From the IMG/VR virus record IMGVR_UViG_3300007351_000205, positions 1-24,974 of that record: a DNA stretch of 24,974 nucleotides; one strand, given 5' to 3'. Source of the DNA: a virus. Below are positions 15,067 through 22,520 of this stretch, piece after piece (positions within the stretch are counted from its first letter, which is position 1; every line of letters begins with the position of its first letter). Made by a program: the position numbers and the translations under genes. Below the pieces are notes generated by a model. It saw nothing but the letters and a program-made list of their open reading frames with translations, made no database searches and was not told the origin of the DNA.

Positions 15067-15699
15067 AGTACCCTCCGTTGTGTTGGGTTTTTCGTTATAG
15101 ACCGCCGAGACTGCCTGTTTCTCCGTGCGGCTCGCTTCCTGTTTCAAATGGTCGATGTCCCAGTCCGGCATGATCCGATCCGCGACCTCCACCCCGTCTT
15201 TCTCGATCAGCCATTCGCGCAGCCTGCCGAACATCCGGCCGATGACGCCCATGTTCCAGCCTTCAGAGAACTCGATGTACTGTTCGCCCGCCTCGAACTT
15301 GAGATCCGCCAGCCCCTTCACGGCCGGGGGCATGGCCCCGAGGAACCCGACATGCCGCAACCTGCCGTCCGGATAGAAGGCGGCGCTGCGCTTCTTGTAG
15401 CGGCCGGCCTTGAGCAGGGCCTCGAATTCCGGCACCACTTCCTTGAACTTTGCCAGCAGCACCTTGCCGACGTTCGGGAGGTGCTCTGCTTTCAGCCCCT
15501 CGACCCATCCGAATGCCGGGGCGTTGTCCTTGGGGTGCCCCACCACCACCGGCGGCTCGTGCTCGCTCGCATTGAATGAGGCCACCGCCTTGTCGATCAG
15601 GGCGTCGCCGTCGTGTTCGGCGCCGCTGGAATCTACCTGCTTGCCGCCCTTGAAGATCTGGATCCAATCGTCGAAGCCTTTGAATTCGTTTTTCGCCAT
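14560..15699 (-). CDS. head maturation protease with C-terminal scaffold, Mu gpI-like
   Basis: The 379-aa precursor begins MAKNEFKGFDDWIQIFKGGK QVDSSG. It then has EPPVVVGHPKDNAPAFGWVE, KFKEVVPEFEALLKAGRYKK and RSAAFYPDGRLRHVGFLGA, which is the conserved region of Mu gpI-type proteases (the H-P-K and R-S-A-F positions are retained). Residues 212-379 are Lys/Glu/Ala-rich and helical, the usual scaffold part. The enzyme is expected to cleave scaffold and possibly capsid during head maturation. A nested start inside the same frame gives the scaffold alone (separate entry). The gene follows a 150-base gap and has GAGGGGG before the ATG. Confidence 0.88.
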   Translation of the reverse strand: MAKNEFKGFDDWIQIFKGGKQVDSSGAEHDGDALIDKAVASFNASEHEPPVVVGHPKDNAPAFGWVEGLKAEHLPNVGKVLLAKFKEVVPEFEALLKAGRYKKRSAAFYPDGRLRHVGFLGAMPPAVKGLADLKFEAGEQYIEFSEGWNMGVIGRMFGRLREWLIEKDGVEVADRIMPDWDIDHLKQEASRTEKQAVSAVYNEKPNTTEGTMPEGKQFSEADVKAAEEAAAAKAKEEGKREAQREFAEAERKRGIDEFIARNWPKEGKGKLPPALLDAGVKQFMEQLDGGAELEFSEGKKQSPLAWFMTFMESLPASGLFTEVATRDKDMGGLPAGEQIAALVAEKRKSAPTLSYAAAFSEVQAEHPDLAKAYQVDLGK

Positions 15700-15849
15700 T
15701 TCCAGCCCCCTCGTTTTTTCGTCCAGGCCCCGGCAAGCGGAACCGTTTTTAAAACACGTTTAATTCTTCCTGTATTGGGCGCGCGCCCTATCGCCCCTGT
15801 CTCGGGACAGGTTGTCCCGCTTTTGCGAATTTGGGGCGATTTGAGCCTT
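15700..15849. other. 150-base intergenic region with overlapping palindromes
   Basis: There is no gene here. The perfect palindrome GGGCGCGCGCCC lies at 15777-15788. Two mutually exclusive hairpins share a middle segment: CCTGTC/GACAGG (15796-15801 with 15806-15811) and GGGACA/TGTCCC (15804-15809 with 15813-15818). Such competition can act as a switch or binding site, but no T-run follows on the minus strand. An AT-rich part (about 15745-15765) precedes the protease gene, and a promoter there is possible but not convincing. Confidence 0.45.
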
Positions 15850-16335
15850 TCACCGCTTGCCCTCAAGAATGTAGCTTTCGATCTGCCGCAAGATCACAAC
15901 CTTGTCCTGCTCCTGAACCATCAGGAACGGCCGCGCGGGCAGGCCCGGGTGGCGCGCCCACATGCGCAGGCCTATGCCGGGAATGTTCAGCGCCTTCTTC
16001 GCCTTCGGCCTGATGATGTGCCCCTTGGTCCCGAACTGATGCGCGGCCGCGTAGTCCACGTTGGTGCCGATCGTGACCACCCGGCCGCTGACCAGGGAGG
16101 TAATGGAGTTGCGCAGCCGTCCGGTATCGGAAAGGGTTATGCCGCCCTGGGCCGCTGCCCTCTTCGACTGCTTCCACCGTTCCGGCCTGCCGCCCGTCTC
16201 AAAGTTGATCTTCGTCGAGAGCTTGATCGTCTCGCCGATATTCCACAGCAGCGGCCCGATGTCCTCGCACCGCCTCGCCGCCCCGCGCAGCGCCTCCAAT
16301 ACCTCTCTGTCGTCCCACCTTATGGTGACGGTCAT
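15850..16335 (-). CDS. phage virion morphogenesis protein, Mu gpG-like
   Basis: This 161-aa protein starts MTVTIRWDDREVLEALRGAA. It has NIGETIKLSTKINFETGGRP followed by ERWKQSK, then DTGRLRNSITSLV and YAAAHQFGTKGHIIRPK. The F..G..P.RW and GRLR.SI...... A..HQ.G signatures define the virion morphogenesis family, which in Mu is gpG and is implicated in head-tail joining or tail completion. The C-terminal PARPFLMVQEQD is also conserved in the family. The ATG overlaps the stop of the upstream gpF-like gene. Confidence in family is high; the precise assembly step is less certain. Confidence 0.9.
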   Translation of the reverse strand: MTVTIRWDDREVLEALRGAARRCEDIGPLLWNIGETIKLSTKINFETGGRPERWKQSKRAAAQGGITLSDTGRLRNSITSLVSGRVVTIGTNVDYAAAHQFGTKGHIIRPKAKKALNIPGIGLRMWARHPGLPARPFLMVQEQDKVVILRQIESYILEGKR

Positions 16336-17141
16336 GCCTGCTCCCCGATCAGCTCTTTCAGCTTTGCGATCTCCGCGGCGCTGAGGATCTTTGCCGCCCT
16401 CGCCAGCACCATACTGGCGATCTGCGGCCGCATTTTCGGAAGCGCGTCGCGCAGCATCCTTGCCGGCCCCTGGTCCGCGGCCTTGCCCGGGTGATAGTTC
16501 CAGCCCGGGTCCGGCAGCAATTGCCTGGCCGGCAGCTTTACGCCGGTCACCGGATCGGTTGGCTCGAAGAGCGTGTTGGTCGGATCGCTCCCTTCAACCT
16601 GCCAGCCGTAGCCCTCCATCTCCTCCTTGGAAACTGAATCGACTGAGCACCGGCAGCGGAAACCGTTGGGCGGATACCAGGTGTCCCAGAATGGATGGTC
16701 CGCCGGGAAGATCTTGCCGTGCATGGCCCGGTGCTCCGGCCTGGTGCGAGAATCGTTCACCGCGCTGTAGCGCCAGAATGGCCGAAGCTTCTTCACCCGT
16801 TGCATCTGCTCGTAGCGGCCGACATTGTAGGCGGTCTGGATGTTGGTCCGAAAGATGTTGTCCACTCGCCAGGCCCGCTTGCCGGTCCAGCCGCGGCGCT
16901 CGAAGATCTCGGCGCACTCGGCCTTGAAGTCCTCGAAGCTGTCCCCGTTGTCGATAGCCCGCTGCAGGGCGTCGAATACCGTGTCCAGCTCGTCGCCGAG
17001 AGCGATGCCTGATACCGCGAAGGCGTTCGTCCTGGCACTGTCCTGCAGCGCCCTGAACTCCTTGGGCGAAAGCCTCAGCTTGCGCCGCCAGAACGCTGCG
17101 GCCTCTGCCATGGGCAGGTCAAACGACAGGTCGATCATCAT
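16332..17141 (-). CDS. minor head protein, Mu gpF-like (SPP1 gp7 family)
   Basis: The 269-aa product starts MMIDLSFDLPMAEAAAFWRR KLRLSPKEF. It contains WRVDNIFRTNIQTAYNVGRY, then RPFWRYSAVNDSRTRPEHRA, FPADHPFWDTWYPPNGFRCR and C. The F.TN.Q.AY..GRY, D..TR..H, and P...FW....PP.GF.CRC motifs are the defining pattern of the Mu gpF/SPP1 gp7 head morphogenesis domain. These proteins join the capsid near the portal and may be injected or help DNA exit. The gene overlaps both portal and gpG-like genes by four bases. Confidence 0.92.
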   Translation of the reverse strand: MMIDLSFDLPMAEAAAFWRRKLRLSPKEFRALQDSARTNAFAVSGIALGDELDTVFDALQRAIDNGDSFEDFKAECAEIFERRGWTGKRAWRVDNIFRTNIQTAYNVGRYEQMQRVKKLRPFWRYSAVNDSRTRPEHRAMHGKIFPADHPFWDTWYPPNGFRCRCSVDSVSKEEMEGYGWQVEGSDPTNTLFEPTDPVTGVKLPARQLLPDPGWNYHPGKAADQGPARMLRDALPKMRPQIASMVLARAAKILSAAEIAKLKELIGEQA

Positions 17142-18739
17142 TTGCCCTCAACAGTGTACGCGCCGAAGGCGCGCCCTGAGACGAGGCACTGTTCAAGCGC
17201 GGCGGCGGCCCTGTCCGCATCAAGATCAGGCAGCAGGGTAAGCAGCCGCTCCTGGGCCTCCTCAAACGAGTGCGCCCCCCGCACCGCGGCCAGCATCTTT
17301 TCCTCATTGTCGGAAAATGCCTGCGCGGCCTCGGCGATCGCCTGCTCCGTCAGGTCCTCCAGCGCCTGCTGTTCCGGGGTGAACTTTCCCTCGCTGAACT
17401 GTGGCGCGGCGGCATCCCCTGGTGTGCTCTTGGTTTGCGGCAGCAGCTTGTCCCCGCCGGGCACAGGCTTCATCCCGAGCATGGCCCGCACCTCGTTGGG
17501 TGTCACCAGCCCATAGGCCAGGTGGTATTCAAAGATTTTGTTCTTGTCCTGGCCCAGCAGCATCTCCGGCTCAACACCCTCCGCCGGGTCGGACAGGCCA
17601 AGCTTGTCGCGGATCTCCGCCTGCTCAACCCGCAGCCCCATCGGCACCAGCTTTTCCAGCGCCAGGGTCAGGGCCTCCATGTTGTCCGGCTCTTCGGTCT
17701 GCAATACCAGCCACGGATAGAGCCGGTCCGGGAAGTTCAGATCCACCAGCCAGCGCACCAGGGAGCTGTTCAAGCATTCCTCGATCAGGTCCGCGTCGGC
17801 GTTGCGGATATCGTGCCGCACCTCGTCCTGCGATTCCTCGTTGCCCAGCTTGCCGGGGGTGCCCTCTGTCGTGGCGGTCTGGCCCAGGACCCGTTTCGAG
17901 ATCTGCCGGTCCATGTACTCGCACATGGCCTCATAGGATGCCTGGCCGGACCTGGCCGCCTCCAGCAGCTCGATGGCCATACCCTCGGGGATGGTGACTC
18001 CGGTCTCCTGGTGGATGGCCTCGATGGCATCCATCAGGGCATTCTTTTGTTCCGGGGTCGAACCGGCAGGGTATTTGCCGACGGGCGTCGGCGAGCCGAA
18101 CTTGTCCAGGAATTGCATCCAGAACTTGATGCCGTTCTTTTTGAACCACACCGGCCACCAGATGGACTGGCCCAGCCCCTGGCCGTAGGGATTGTCCGAG
18201 GAGCCGCAGGTGAACACGACAAATTTGCGCTCCGGCACCACCTCGCCGGTGATCATGCTCGCCCTGGTCAGCAGCCGCAGCTCCCGCTCCGGGGTGAAGA
18301 CGAACCGGCGCGGGTGTTTGGTGATCAGCCGGGCCGGCACCCAGGCGCCGCGCCGCACCGTCCACAGCACCTCGGCCACGTAGAACCCGTAGAGCACCGC
18401 CTGCATCAGCTCCTGGATCGCCTGGGTCATGTTGGTCATGTCCAGCACGTTCTTGACAAACTCGGCGATCGCCTGCGCCTTGACCGAGTCATCCGCCGGG
18501 ATCAGCTTCCACTCCAGCCTGGCGATGGACAGCGCCCTGGTTTGCAGCACGGACCCGGCATGGGCGTCCCGCGCCACCTCGTCATAGAGCTTGAGCCCCC
18601 GACCGCGCCCCTCGCTGAGCACGGTCGGGTCCGGATTCTCCAGGCGGCCCAGGTAGCCGGCAAAGATGTCGATGTCCTTGGCGGCGATCGCCACCTCGTC
18701 GGTGACCGGTCTGCCGCTTATCTGCTGCTCGTCGCTCAT
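17138..18739 (-). CDS. portal protein, Mu gp29-like (DUF935)
   Basis: This 533-aa protein forms the ring at the capsid vertex through which DNA passes. After MSDEQQISGRPVTDEVAIAA, it has DEVARDAHAGSVLQTRALSI, then LEWKLIPAD, GFYVAEVLWTVRRGAWVP and a DNPYGQGLGQSIWWPVWFKK segment. A run of AMCEYMDRQISKRVLGQTAT followed by TEGTPGKLGNEESQDEVRHD is the hallmark of the DUF935 portal family. The C-terminal 70 residues are Ala/Glu-rich and helical. It lies directly after terminase and before gpF, the standard Mu-like order, overlapping both by four bases. Confidence 0.93.
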   Translation of the reverse strand: MSDEQQISGRPVTDEVAIAAKDIDIFAGYLGRLENPDPTVLSEGRGRGLKLYDEVARDAHAGSVLQTRALSIARLEWKLIPADDSVKAQAIAEFVKNVLDMTNMTQAIQELMQAVLYGFYVAEVLWTVRRGAWVPARLITKHPRRFVFTPERELRLLTRASMITGEVVPERKFVVFTCGSSDNPYGQGLGQSIWWPVWFKKNGIKFWMQFLDKFGSPTPVGKYPAGSTPEQKNALMDAIEAIHQETGVTIPEGMAIELLEAARSGQASYEAMCEYMDRQISKRVLGQTATTEGTPGKLGNEESQDEVRHDIRNADADLIEECLNSSLVRWLVDLNFPDRLYPWLVLQTEEPDNMEALTLALEKLVPMGLRVEQAEIRDKLGLSDPAEGVEPEMLLGQDKNKIFEYHLAYGLVTPNEVRAMLGMKPVPGGDKLLPQTKSTPGDAAAPQFSEGKFTPEQQALEDLTEQAIAEAAQAFSDNEEKMLAAVRGAHSFEEAQERLLTLLPDLDADRAAAALEQCLVSGRAFGAYTVEGK

Positions 18740-20277
18740 TGCATGTACCCGTCAAGCTGTGTGCCGATCCGGCCCTTGCCGGTGGACTGGTATTCAAACA
18801 CGCCGCCGCCTTGGGCCTGCAGCATGCTCACCGCGCCCTCCAGGGCGTCCGGGCCGTCGTCGTTGATATTGCGGTTCAGGATGTAGATCAGCTGCTCCAC
18901 CAGCAGGTCCTGGTCGCTGTGCCCCTTCTCGAACAGCAGCTTGCCGTGCTCCACCAGATAGCTGAGGGTGCCGATGATCCGGGCCTCCTTGTTGGTGTTG
19001 TGCTGCACCGCCTGCCAGGGCAGATAGCGGCCGACCTCCTTGGCGTAGTTGTAGATGGCCTCGTGCAGGAAATCCTTGAGCATGTTCTCCTCGATGCCGA
19101 TGGTTCCGCCGTAGGCGTCCACCTGCCGGTAGGCCGCGGCGAACATCTCGCCCGGGCTGGCCCGCCTGATCCAGGCATGCAGGCAGCGGAACAACATCTT
19201 GTCCCGCTGCAGGCCCACGGTAATGATCGCCTTGTAATCGTTGGCCTCGCCGTTCTTGGCGCTGGGATCGACAAAGGTGGCCACCAGCATGGATGGCAGA
19301 AGCACCTCGATGTGCGGCCGCTCGTAGTATTTGAACCATGGCTCCTGGAACGGCGAGTCATCGGCGCCGGTGAGGTTCATCATCTCGGCGTTGAAGTCCC
19401 GCGTGCCCATGGTCCGCTTCTTCTTCTCCAGCCGATCGGCCGGCCAGAGCGCGGGCCACAACGGCCGCTGCGTATCCTGGCCGTAGTCGAGCCAGGCCCG
19501 GTAGACCCGGGAGACATAGAGCTTCTCGCCGGTCTCGTCCTTCTCTGCGATCAGCTGGGAGAGCACCGACTTCGGATGAAACAGGTTCCCCACCATCACG
19601 AAGGTGTAGCCGGTGCCCATGGAGCCGATCACCGCGCGGCGCAGCCAGCGCAGCCCCTTCTCCACCAATTTCGGATTCTCGACATTCTCGTCGTTCTCGA
19701 AATCGTCCACCGTGGCGTAGTCGGGCCGGTGCTGGCGGTTCTTCAGGCCGCGCACCTTTTCCCCCTTGCCCCGGGCCAGAGTCCGGACGCCGTTGCTGGT
19801 GGTGAAATCCCCGCTCTGCCAGACCTGCCCGCGCAGGTCGCCGAAGTCGTGGCGCAACCGGGGATTGTCCTCCAGCTCCAACCGGATCGGCAGGGTGAAG
19901 CCGGTGGCCTGGTCATTGGTGTCCGAGACCAGGAGCTGGAACTGGCGCAGGCCGTAGACGATATTGCGCACCGGGATGGCGAAGCTCCAGAAGGTCGATT
20001 TCGCATGCTCGCGGGGCGCGGCAACCAGCACCACCTCGTCGCGCAGCTCGGACAGCCCTTCCCACTCCTCGTGGCACTCGGCAAACTCCACCGGGAAGTA
20101 GTGGGGCAAGTACGTCTTGCAGAAATAGAGCAGATCGTTGCGGCCCAGCTCGATGCGCGCCGCCTTCTTCGCCGGGGTGTCATCCTCGAAAGGGGATACC
20201 GACTCGGTGATCCAGCCCTTGAGCTGGTCAACCCACAGGTCGAACCTGTGCTCTGTCAGTTGCGGCCGTTTTCTCAT
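18736..20277 (-). CDS. large terminase (DNA-packaging ATPase/nuclease)
   Basis: The 513-aa motor protein pumps DNA through the portal. A deviant Walker A APREHAKST is at 87-95. The ARGKGEKVRG segment (about 168-177) followed by RPDYATVDDFEND (184-196) holds the coupling and Walker B acidic residues. The nuclease domain begins near TFVDPSAK (D337), with a later IEENMLKDFL, and ends near NDDGPDALEGAV, a common terminase-nuclease ending. These features fit the large-terminase families of Mu-headed phages. The gene overlaps the small-subunit-like gene and the portal gene by four bases each. The packaging mode, headful or otherwise, cannot be read from this window. Confidence 0.93.
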   Translation of the reverse strand: MRKRPQLTEHRFDLWVDQLKGWITESVSPFEDDTPAKKAARIELGRNDLLYFCKTYLPHYFPVEFAECHEEWEGLSELRDEVVLVAAPREHAKSTFWSFAIPVRNIVYGLRQFQLLVSDTNDQATGFTLPIRLELEDNPRLRHDFGDLRGQVWQSGDFTTSNGVRTLARGKGEKVRGLKNRQHRPDYATVDDFENDENVENPKLVEKGLRWLRRAVIGSMGTGYTFVMVGNLFHPKSVLSQLIAEKDETGEKLYVSRVYRAWLDYGQDTQRPLWPALWPADRLEKKKRTMGTRDFNAEMMNLTGADDSPFQEPWFKYYERPHIEVLLPSMLVATFVDPSAKNGEANDYKAIITVGLQRDKMLFRCLHAWIRRASPGEMFAAAYRQVDAYGGTIGIEENMLKDFLHEAIYNYAKEVGRYLPWQAVQHNTNKEARIIGTLSYLVEHGKLLFEKGHSDQDLLVEQLIYILNRNINDDGPDALEGAVSMLQAQGGGVFEYQSTGKGRIGTQLDGYMQ

Positions 20278-20789
20278 TTCGAGTTTGCGAACTCGCTTTT
20301 AAACTGGATGATCAGCGCGTCAAAGTTGCGCGCCAGCACTTTCAGACCTTCCGGATCCAGGTCCCGCAGCTTGATGGCCAGCCATTCCAGGTTGCCCAGG
20401 AACAGGGCCGGCCGGTCGATCTCCGGCGCCACCTCCTGGGCCTTGGCAGCTTCGGCCCGCTCGATATCGTCCCACTTGCGGACAATGGCCGCGGTCTTGG
20501 ACAGCGTGTCCATCACGGCGCTGTCGCGCTCCGATGGCCGCAACCCCTTGACATAGGTGAGCTGCTCCTTGAACATCGCCCGCAGCTCATCGACAAAAGC
20601 GCGGTGCCCCTGGCGGGCCAGGTCCCATTCGTCCAGGTCGGAGGAGGGCCGCTTGGATTCGGACTTCCACTTGGACAGACTGGTGACGGAGACATCCAGC
20701 CGCTCGGAGATCTCGGTCAGGGTGTTGCCCTGGGCGTAGAGATCCTTGGCCAGGGGTTCCTTGGCAGCGCGATCGCCTTTAGCTCCCAA
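20274..20789 (-). CDS. small terminase-like protein, Mu gp27-type (DUF1804)
   Basis: This 171-aa protein starts MGAKGDRAAKEPLAKDLYAQ and has a helix-turn-helix in GNTLTEISERLDVSVTSLSK followed by WKSESKRP. The layout, an N-terminal HTH with W-K-S pattern followed by long helices, matches the DUF1804 family, which sits immediately upstream of the large terminase in Mu-like phages. It would bind phage DNA and load the motor. A long helical region follows (EQLTYVKGLRPSERDSAVMD). It overlaps the upstream coiled-coil gene by 11 bases. Confidence 0.85.
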   Translation of the reverse strand: MGAKGDRAAKEPLAKDLYAQGNTLTEISERLDVSVTSLSKWKSESKRPSSDLDEWDLARQGHRAFVDELRAMFKEQLTYVKGLRPSERDSAVMDTLSKTAAIVRKWDDIERAEAAKAQEVAPEIDRPALFLGNLEWLAIKLRDLDPEGLKVLARNFDALIIQFKSEFANSK

Positions 20790-21030
20790 GGCCCAGCTCC
20801 TTTTTCAACCGGTTGATCTGGCTGTTCACGCCCTGCAGCTTGACCGCGGCCGTTTCCAGGTTGCGCATCTGCTGCGCCGCCATGGCGATGTCCATATTTT
20901 CAGGGTCGCTCAATGCCGGATTAATCTCCTCGCGGATCACCCGGCACAGCCCCTCGATGCTCATGCGCAGCCGATGCCGCTCCTGTTCCAGAACCGACAT
21001 CCGGCCCAGCATCTGTTCTCTCTCGCTCAT
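20779..21030 (-). CDS. small coiled-coil protein
   Basis: This 83-aa protein of unknown function reads MSEREQMLGRMSVLEQERHR, is predicted almost wholly helical and ends NSQINRLKKELGLGS. Heptad-like spacing of Leu/Met suggests a coiled coil. It has a four-base overlap with the preceding membrane protein and an 11-base overlap with the small terminase gene. Mu has a similarly small gene (gp26 region) at this place. The link is positional only. Confidence 0.72.
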   Translation of the reverse strand: MSEREQMLGRMSVLEQERHRLRMSIEGLCRVIREEINPALSDPENMDIAMAAQQMRNLETAAVKLQGVNSQINRLKKELGLGS

Positions 21031-21398
21031 GACTGTAAGTCCCTCGGCCTTGTCGTTTTCCGCACCATCGGGCAGTGCAGGTTGTTCTTGGCAATGTCCT
21101 TCGCCTCGGTGGCGACCTGCGTGGACCAGATCAACTGGTCCCGGTAGCCCTCGGCCAGGCCCTTGATTTCGTCAACCATCAGCACGTTGTTTTCGTACAT
21201 CTTCACCACGCTCTCGAAACGGACCTCGTGACTCCTGGTCACTGCCTCGATGCGCTGGTGCTGGATGATGGACAGCCAGACCAGGATGATCCAGGGCACG
21301 ACAACCAGGGCCGAGACGATGCTCAGCACCGGCCAGGTGCCTATCGATTTGAGAAGGCCGGCGACGGCGGCCAGTGTTGACAGCTGGTCCGGGGTCAT
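21027..21398 (-). CDS. small membrane protein, possible holin-like or spanin-type lysis component
   Basis: A 123-aa protein starting MTPDQLSTLAAVAGLLKSIG with one clear transmembrane helix (WPVLSIVSALVVVPWIILVW LS, about residues 22-43). A long charged helix follows it and a basic tail ends KTTRPRDLQS. The AAGGAG ribosome site ends just before the ATG at 21398, so the longer frame to 21497 is unlikely. It lies two genes after the lytic transglycosylase, in the place where Mu-like phages encode lysis-related membrane proteins. A lysis role is plausible but not shown by any specific motif. Confidence 0.75.
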   Translation of the reverse strand: MTPDQLSTLAAVAGLLKSIGTWPVLSIVSALVVVPWIILVWLSIIQHQRIEAVTRSHEVRFESVVKMYENNVLMVDEIKGLAEGYRDQLIWSTQVATEAKDIAKNNLHCPMVRKTTRPRDLQS

Positions 21399-21613
21399 CC
21401 GCGCTCCTTGAGGTGTTCCTTGTCTTCCTGGCAGCTGACGCACAGGGTGCAGCCCGGCATGGCCAGGCGCCGCGCCATCGGGATCGGCGAGTCGCACCAG
21501 GCGCAGACCGGCGCGCCGAGGCCCTCCTTGCCCGCGTCGCCCCTGGCGATGTCAATCAGGGCGGCCATCTCGCGCGGATCGCGGTCCGTTATGTCGTCGA
21601 TAAAGTCCGGCAT
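21395..21613 (-). CDS. small zinc-finger protein, DksA/TraR C4 type
   Basis: The preferred start at 21613 gives 72 aa, beginning MPDFIDDITDRDPREMAALI, which resembles the usual start of phage TraR/DksA-like proteins; a longer frame begins at 21640. Cysteines at 37, 40, 55 and 58 form a C..C (14) C..C zinc site, in VCAWCDSPIP and GCTLCVSC. These proteins bind in the RNA polymerase secondary channel, and phage versions may adjust late transcription. The gene overlaps the next by four bases. Confidence 0.83.
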   Translation of the reverse strand: MPDFIDDITDRDPREMAALIDIARGDAGKEGLGAPVCAWCDSPIPMARRLAMPGCTLCVSCQEDKEHLKERG

Positions 21614-21706
21614 GTTCCCGTTTCCATTTCCATATCTCATGCAGCCCGATCAGCCAGGCCGCTCTGCCCCCTTCGTGCCTCAGTGCCTTATGCCTCGGTG
21701 CCTTTT
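21614..21706. other. short gap with GTGCCT-type tandem repeats
   Basis: Between the zinc-finger gene and the transglycosylase, plus-strand 21674-21703 has GTGCCT/GCCTCAGTGCC/GCCTCGGTGCC-like copies. They resemble the short string at 10621-10640 (GCGCCTCAGTGTCC). No gene or terminator is visible. Confidence 0.4.
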
Positions 21707-22198
21707 TCAAACTTCGATCATCGAAAGCCGGATCCCCTCGATCCGGCGGACATAGTCCGTTGTTTGCCTGGCATTTGCCGGTCCGGTCACCTCGGGCAGC
21801 ATGGCGCTCACCGACTCCCAGACGTTCTTGCGGCTGGCCATCCCCTGGGCCTTGATGATGTTGCCGGCCCCGGCATTGTAGGCGCCGAAGGCAAAACGCA
21901 GCCGCTCCAGCCCTTCCTCCTGGCCGAAGATGTTCCACATCTTCCGCAGGTAGTGGGCTCCGAACATGATGGATGTCTTGGGATCGTCAAGGTTGGGCAC
22001 CACCTGGAAATGCTTGGCGATGTCCTTGGCCGTGCCGGGCATGATCTGCATGATCCCCCGCGCGCCAACCGGCGACACGGCATCGTGCCGGAGCCCGCTC
22101 TCGGCTATCCCCTGCGCCTTGAGCCATGGCCAGGTAACGAGCCCGCTGAAATAGATAAAGGCGAACTCCTGAAACCATCGGTCATACTCTTTGGTCAT
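21707..22198 (-). CDS. lytic transglycosylase (SLT domain endolysin)
   Basis: This 163-aa enzyme cleaves the MurNAc-GlcNAc bond of peptidoglycan with formation of 1,6-anhydro ends. The catalytic glutamate is E33 in AQGIAESGLRHDAVSPVGAR, followed by GIMQIMPGTA (48-57), the classic SLT motif, and FAFGAYNAGAGNI, the second substrate-binding segment. There is no signal peptide, so a holin-like partner is needed. The membrane protein at 21027-21398 is a candidate. I chose the ATG at 22198 (MTKEYDRW), preceded by GGAGGGG, over one at 22228. It opens the late minus-strand gene block below the repeat-rich gap and terminator. Confidence 0.92.
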   Translation of the reverse strand: MTKEYDRWFQEFAFIYFSGLVTWPWLKAQGIAESGLRHDAVSPVGARGIMQIMPGTAKDIAKHFQVVPNLDDPKTSIMFGAHYLRKMWNIFGQEEGLERLRFAFGAYNAGAGNIIKAQGMASRKNVWESVSAMLPEVTGPANARQTTDYVRRIEGIRLSMIEV

Positions 22199-22213
22199 CG
22201 CCCCTCCGAATTC

Positions 22214-22285
22214 AGTGACAAGTGACAAGTGACAAGTGGCAGCCTGGCAAGCTCTTTCCGCTTTTAACTTTCAACTTTTAACTTT
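22214..22285. repeat. short tandem repeats upstream of the lysis gene
   Basis: Three perfect 7-base copies of AGTGACA (22214-22234) plus a partial copy lie next to the transglycosylase ribosome site. A 14-base unit CTTTTAACTTTCAA (22261-22274) with a partial second copy follows. No coding role. Each AGTGACA copy gives TGTCACT on the minus strand, so they could form a phased binding site, or simply be slippage. Confidence 0.7.
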
Positions 22286-22319
22286 CCACTCGCCGCCCGC
22301 GGCGGCCCCTCCATGCTCG

Positions 22320-22347
22320 AAAACCCCTGGCGGCAAGCCGTCAGGGG
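22320..22347 (-). terminator. rho-independent terminator-like hairpin, minus strand
   Basis: On the minus strand, CCCCTGACGG pairs with CCGCCAGGGG (nine Watson-Crick pairs plus one G-U), with a 4-base loop, followed directly by TTTT. It would stop transcripts from the Rha operon (22538-23502) before they enter the late genes. Confidence 0.6.
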
Positions 22348-22456
22348 TGGATGAAGAGGAGCTGCTGCCGTGCTCTTACCGATGTTTATAGGAGATTTAA
22401 GGGGAGGGGTTTAGCCGGAAGGGTCGGGATATAAAAGTACGGGGAAAGTGGGAGGG

Positions 22457-22520
22457 GGCTGAAGGCTGAAGGCTGTTAGGCTGAAGGGGACAAGATCCCC
22501 TCCCCCTTGACGGGGGAGGG
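22457..22520. repeat. GGCTGAA string plus perfect GC-rich hairpin
   Basis: GGCTGAA occurs at 22457-22463, 22464-22470 and 22479-22485. Next is the perfect stem CCCTCCCCC/GGGGGAGGG (22498-22506 with 22512-22520). The same pair of elements, in opposite orientation, is found at 12990-13051. Confidence 0.7.

Noticed and set aside
17270-18886. Plus-strand frame of 538 codons opposite the portal gene
   Set aside because: Antisense shadow of the DUF935 portal; no ribosome site or family pattern.
18739-20556. Long plus-strand frame (605 codons) opposite the terminase genes
   Set aside because: It is the antisense of recognised terminase genes in GC-rich DNA; the protein is low-complexity (rich in L, V, G, H) and matches no family.
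22214-22285. CRISPR array
   Set aside because: The repeats are 7- and 14-base direct tandems without spacers.
22380-22410. Late promoter with a minus-strand TATAAA near 22390-22395
   Set aside because: No good -35 at proper spacing, and it lies upstream of the terminator-like hairpin.
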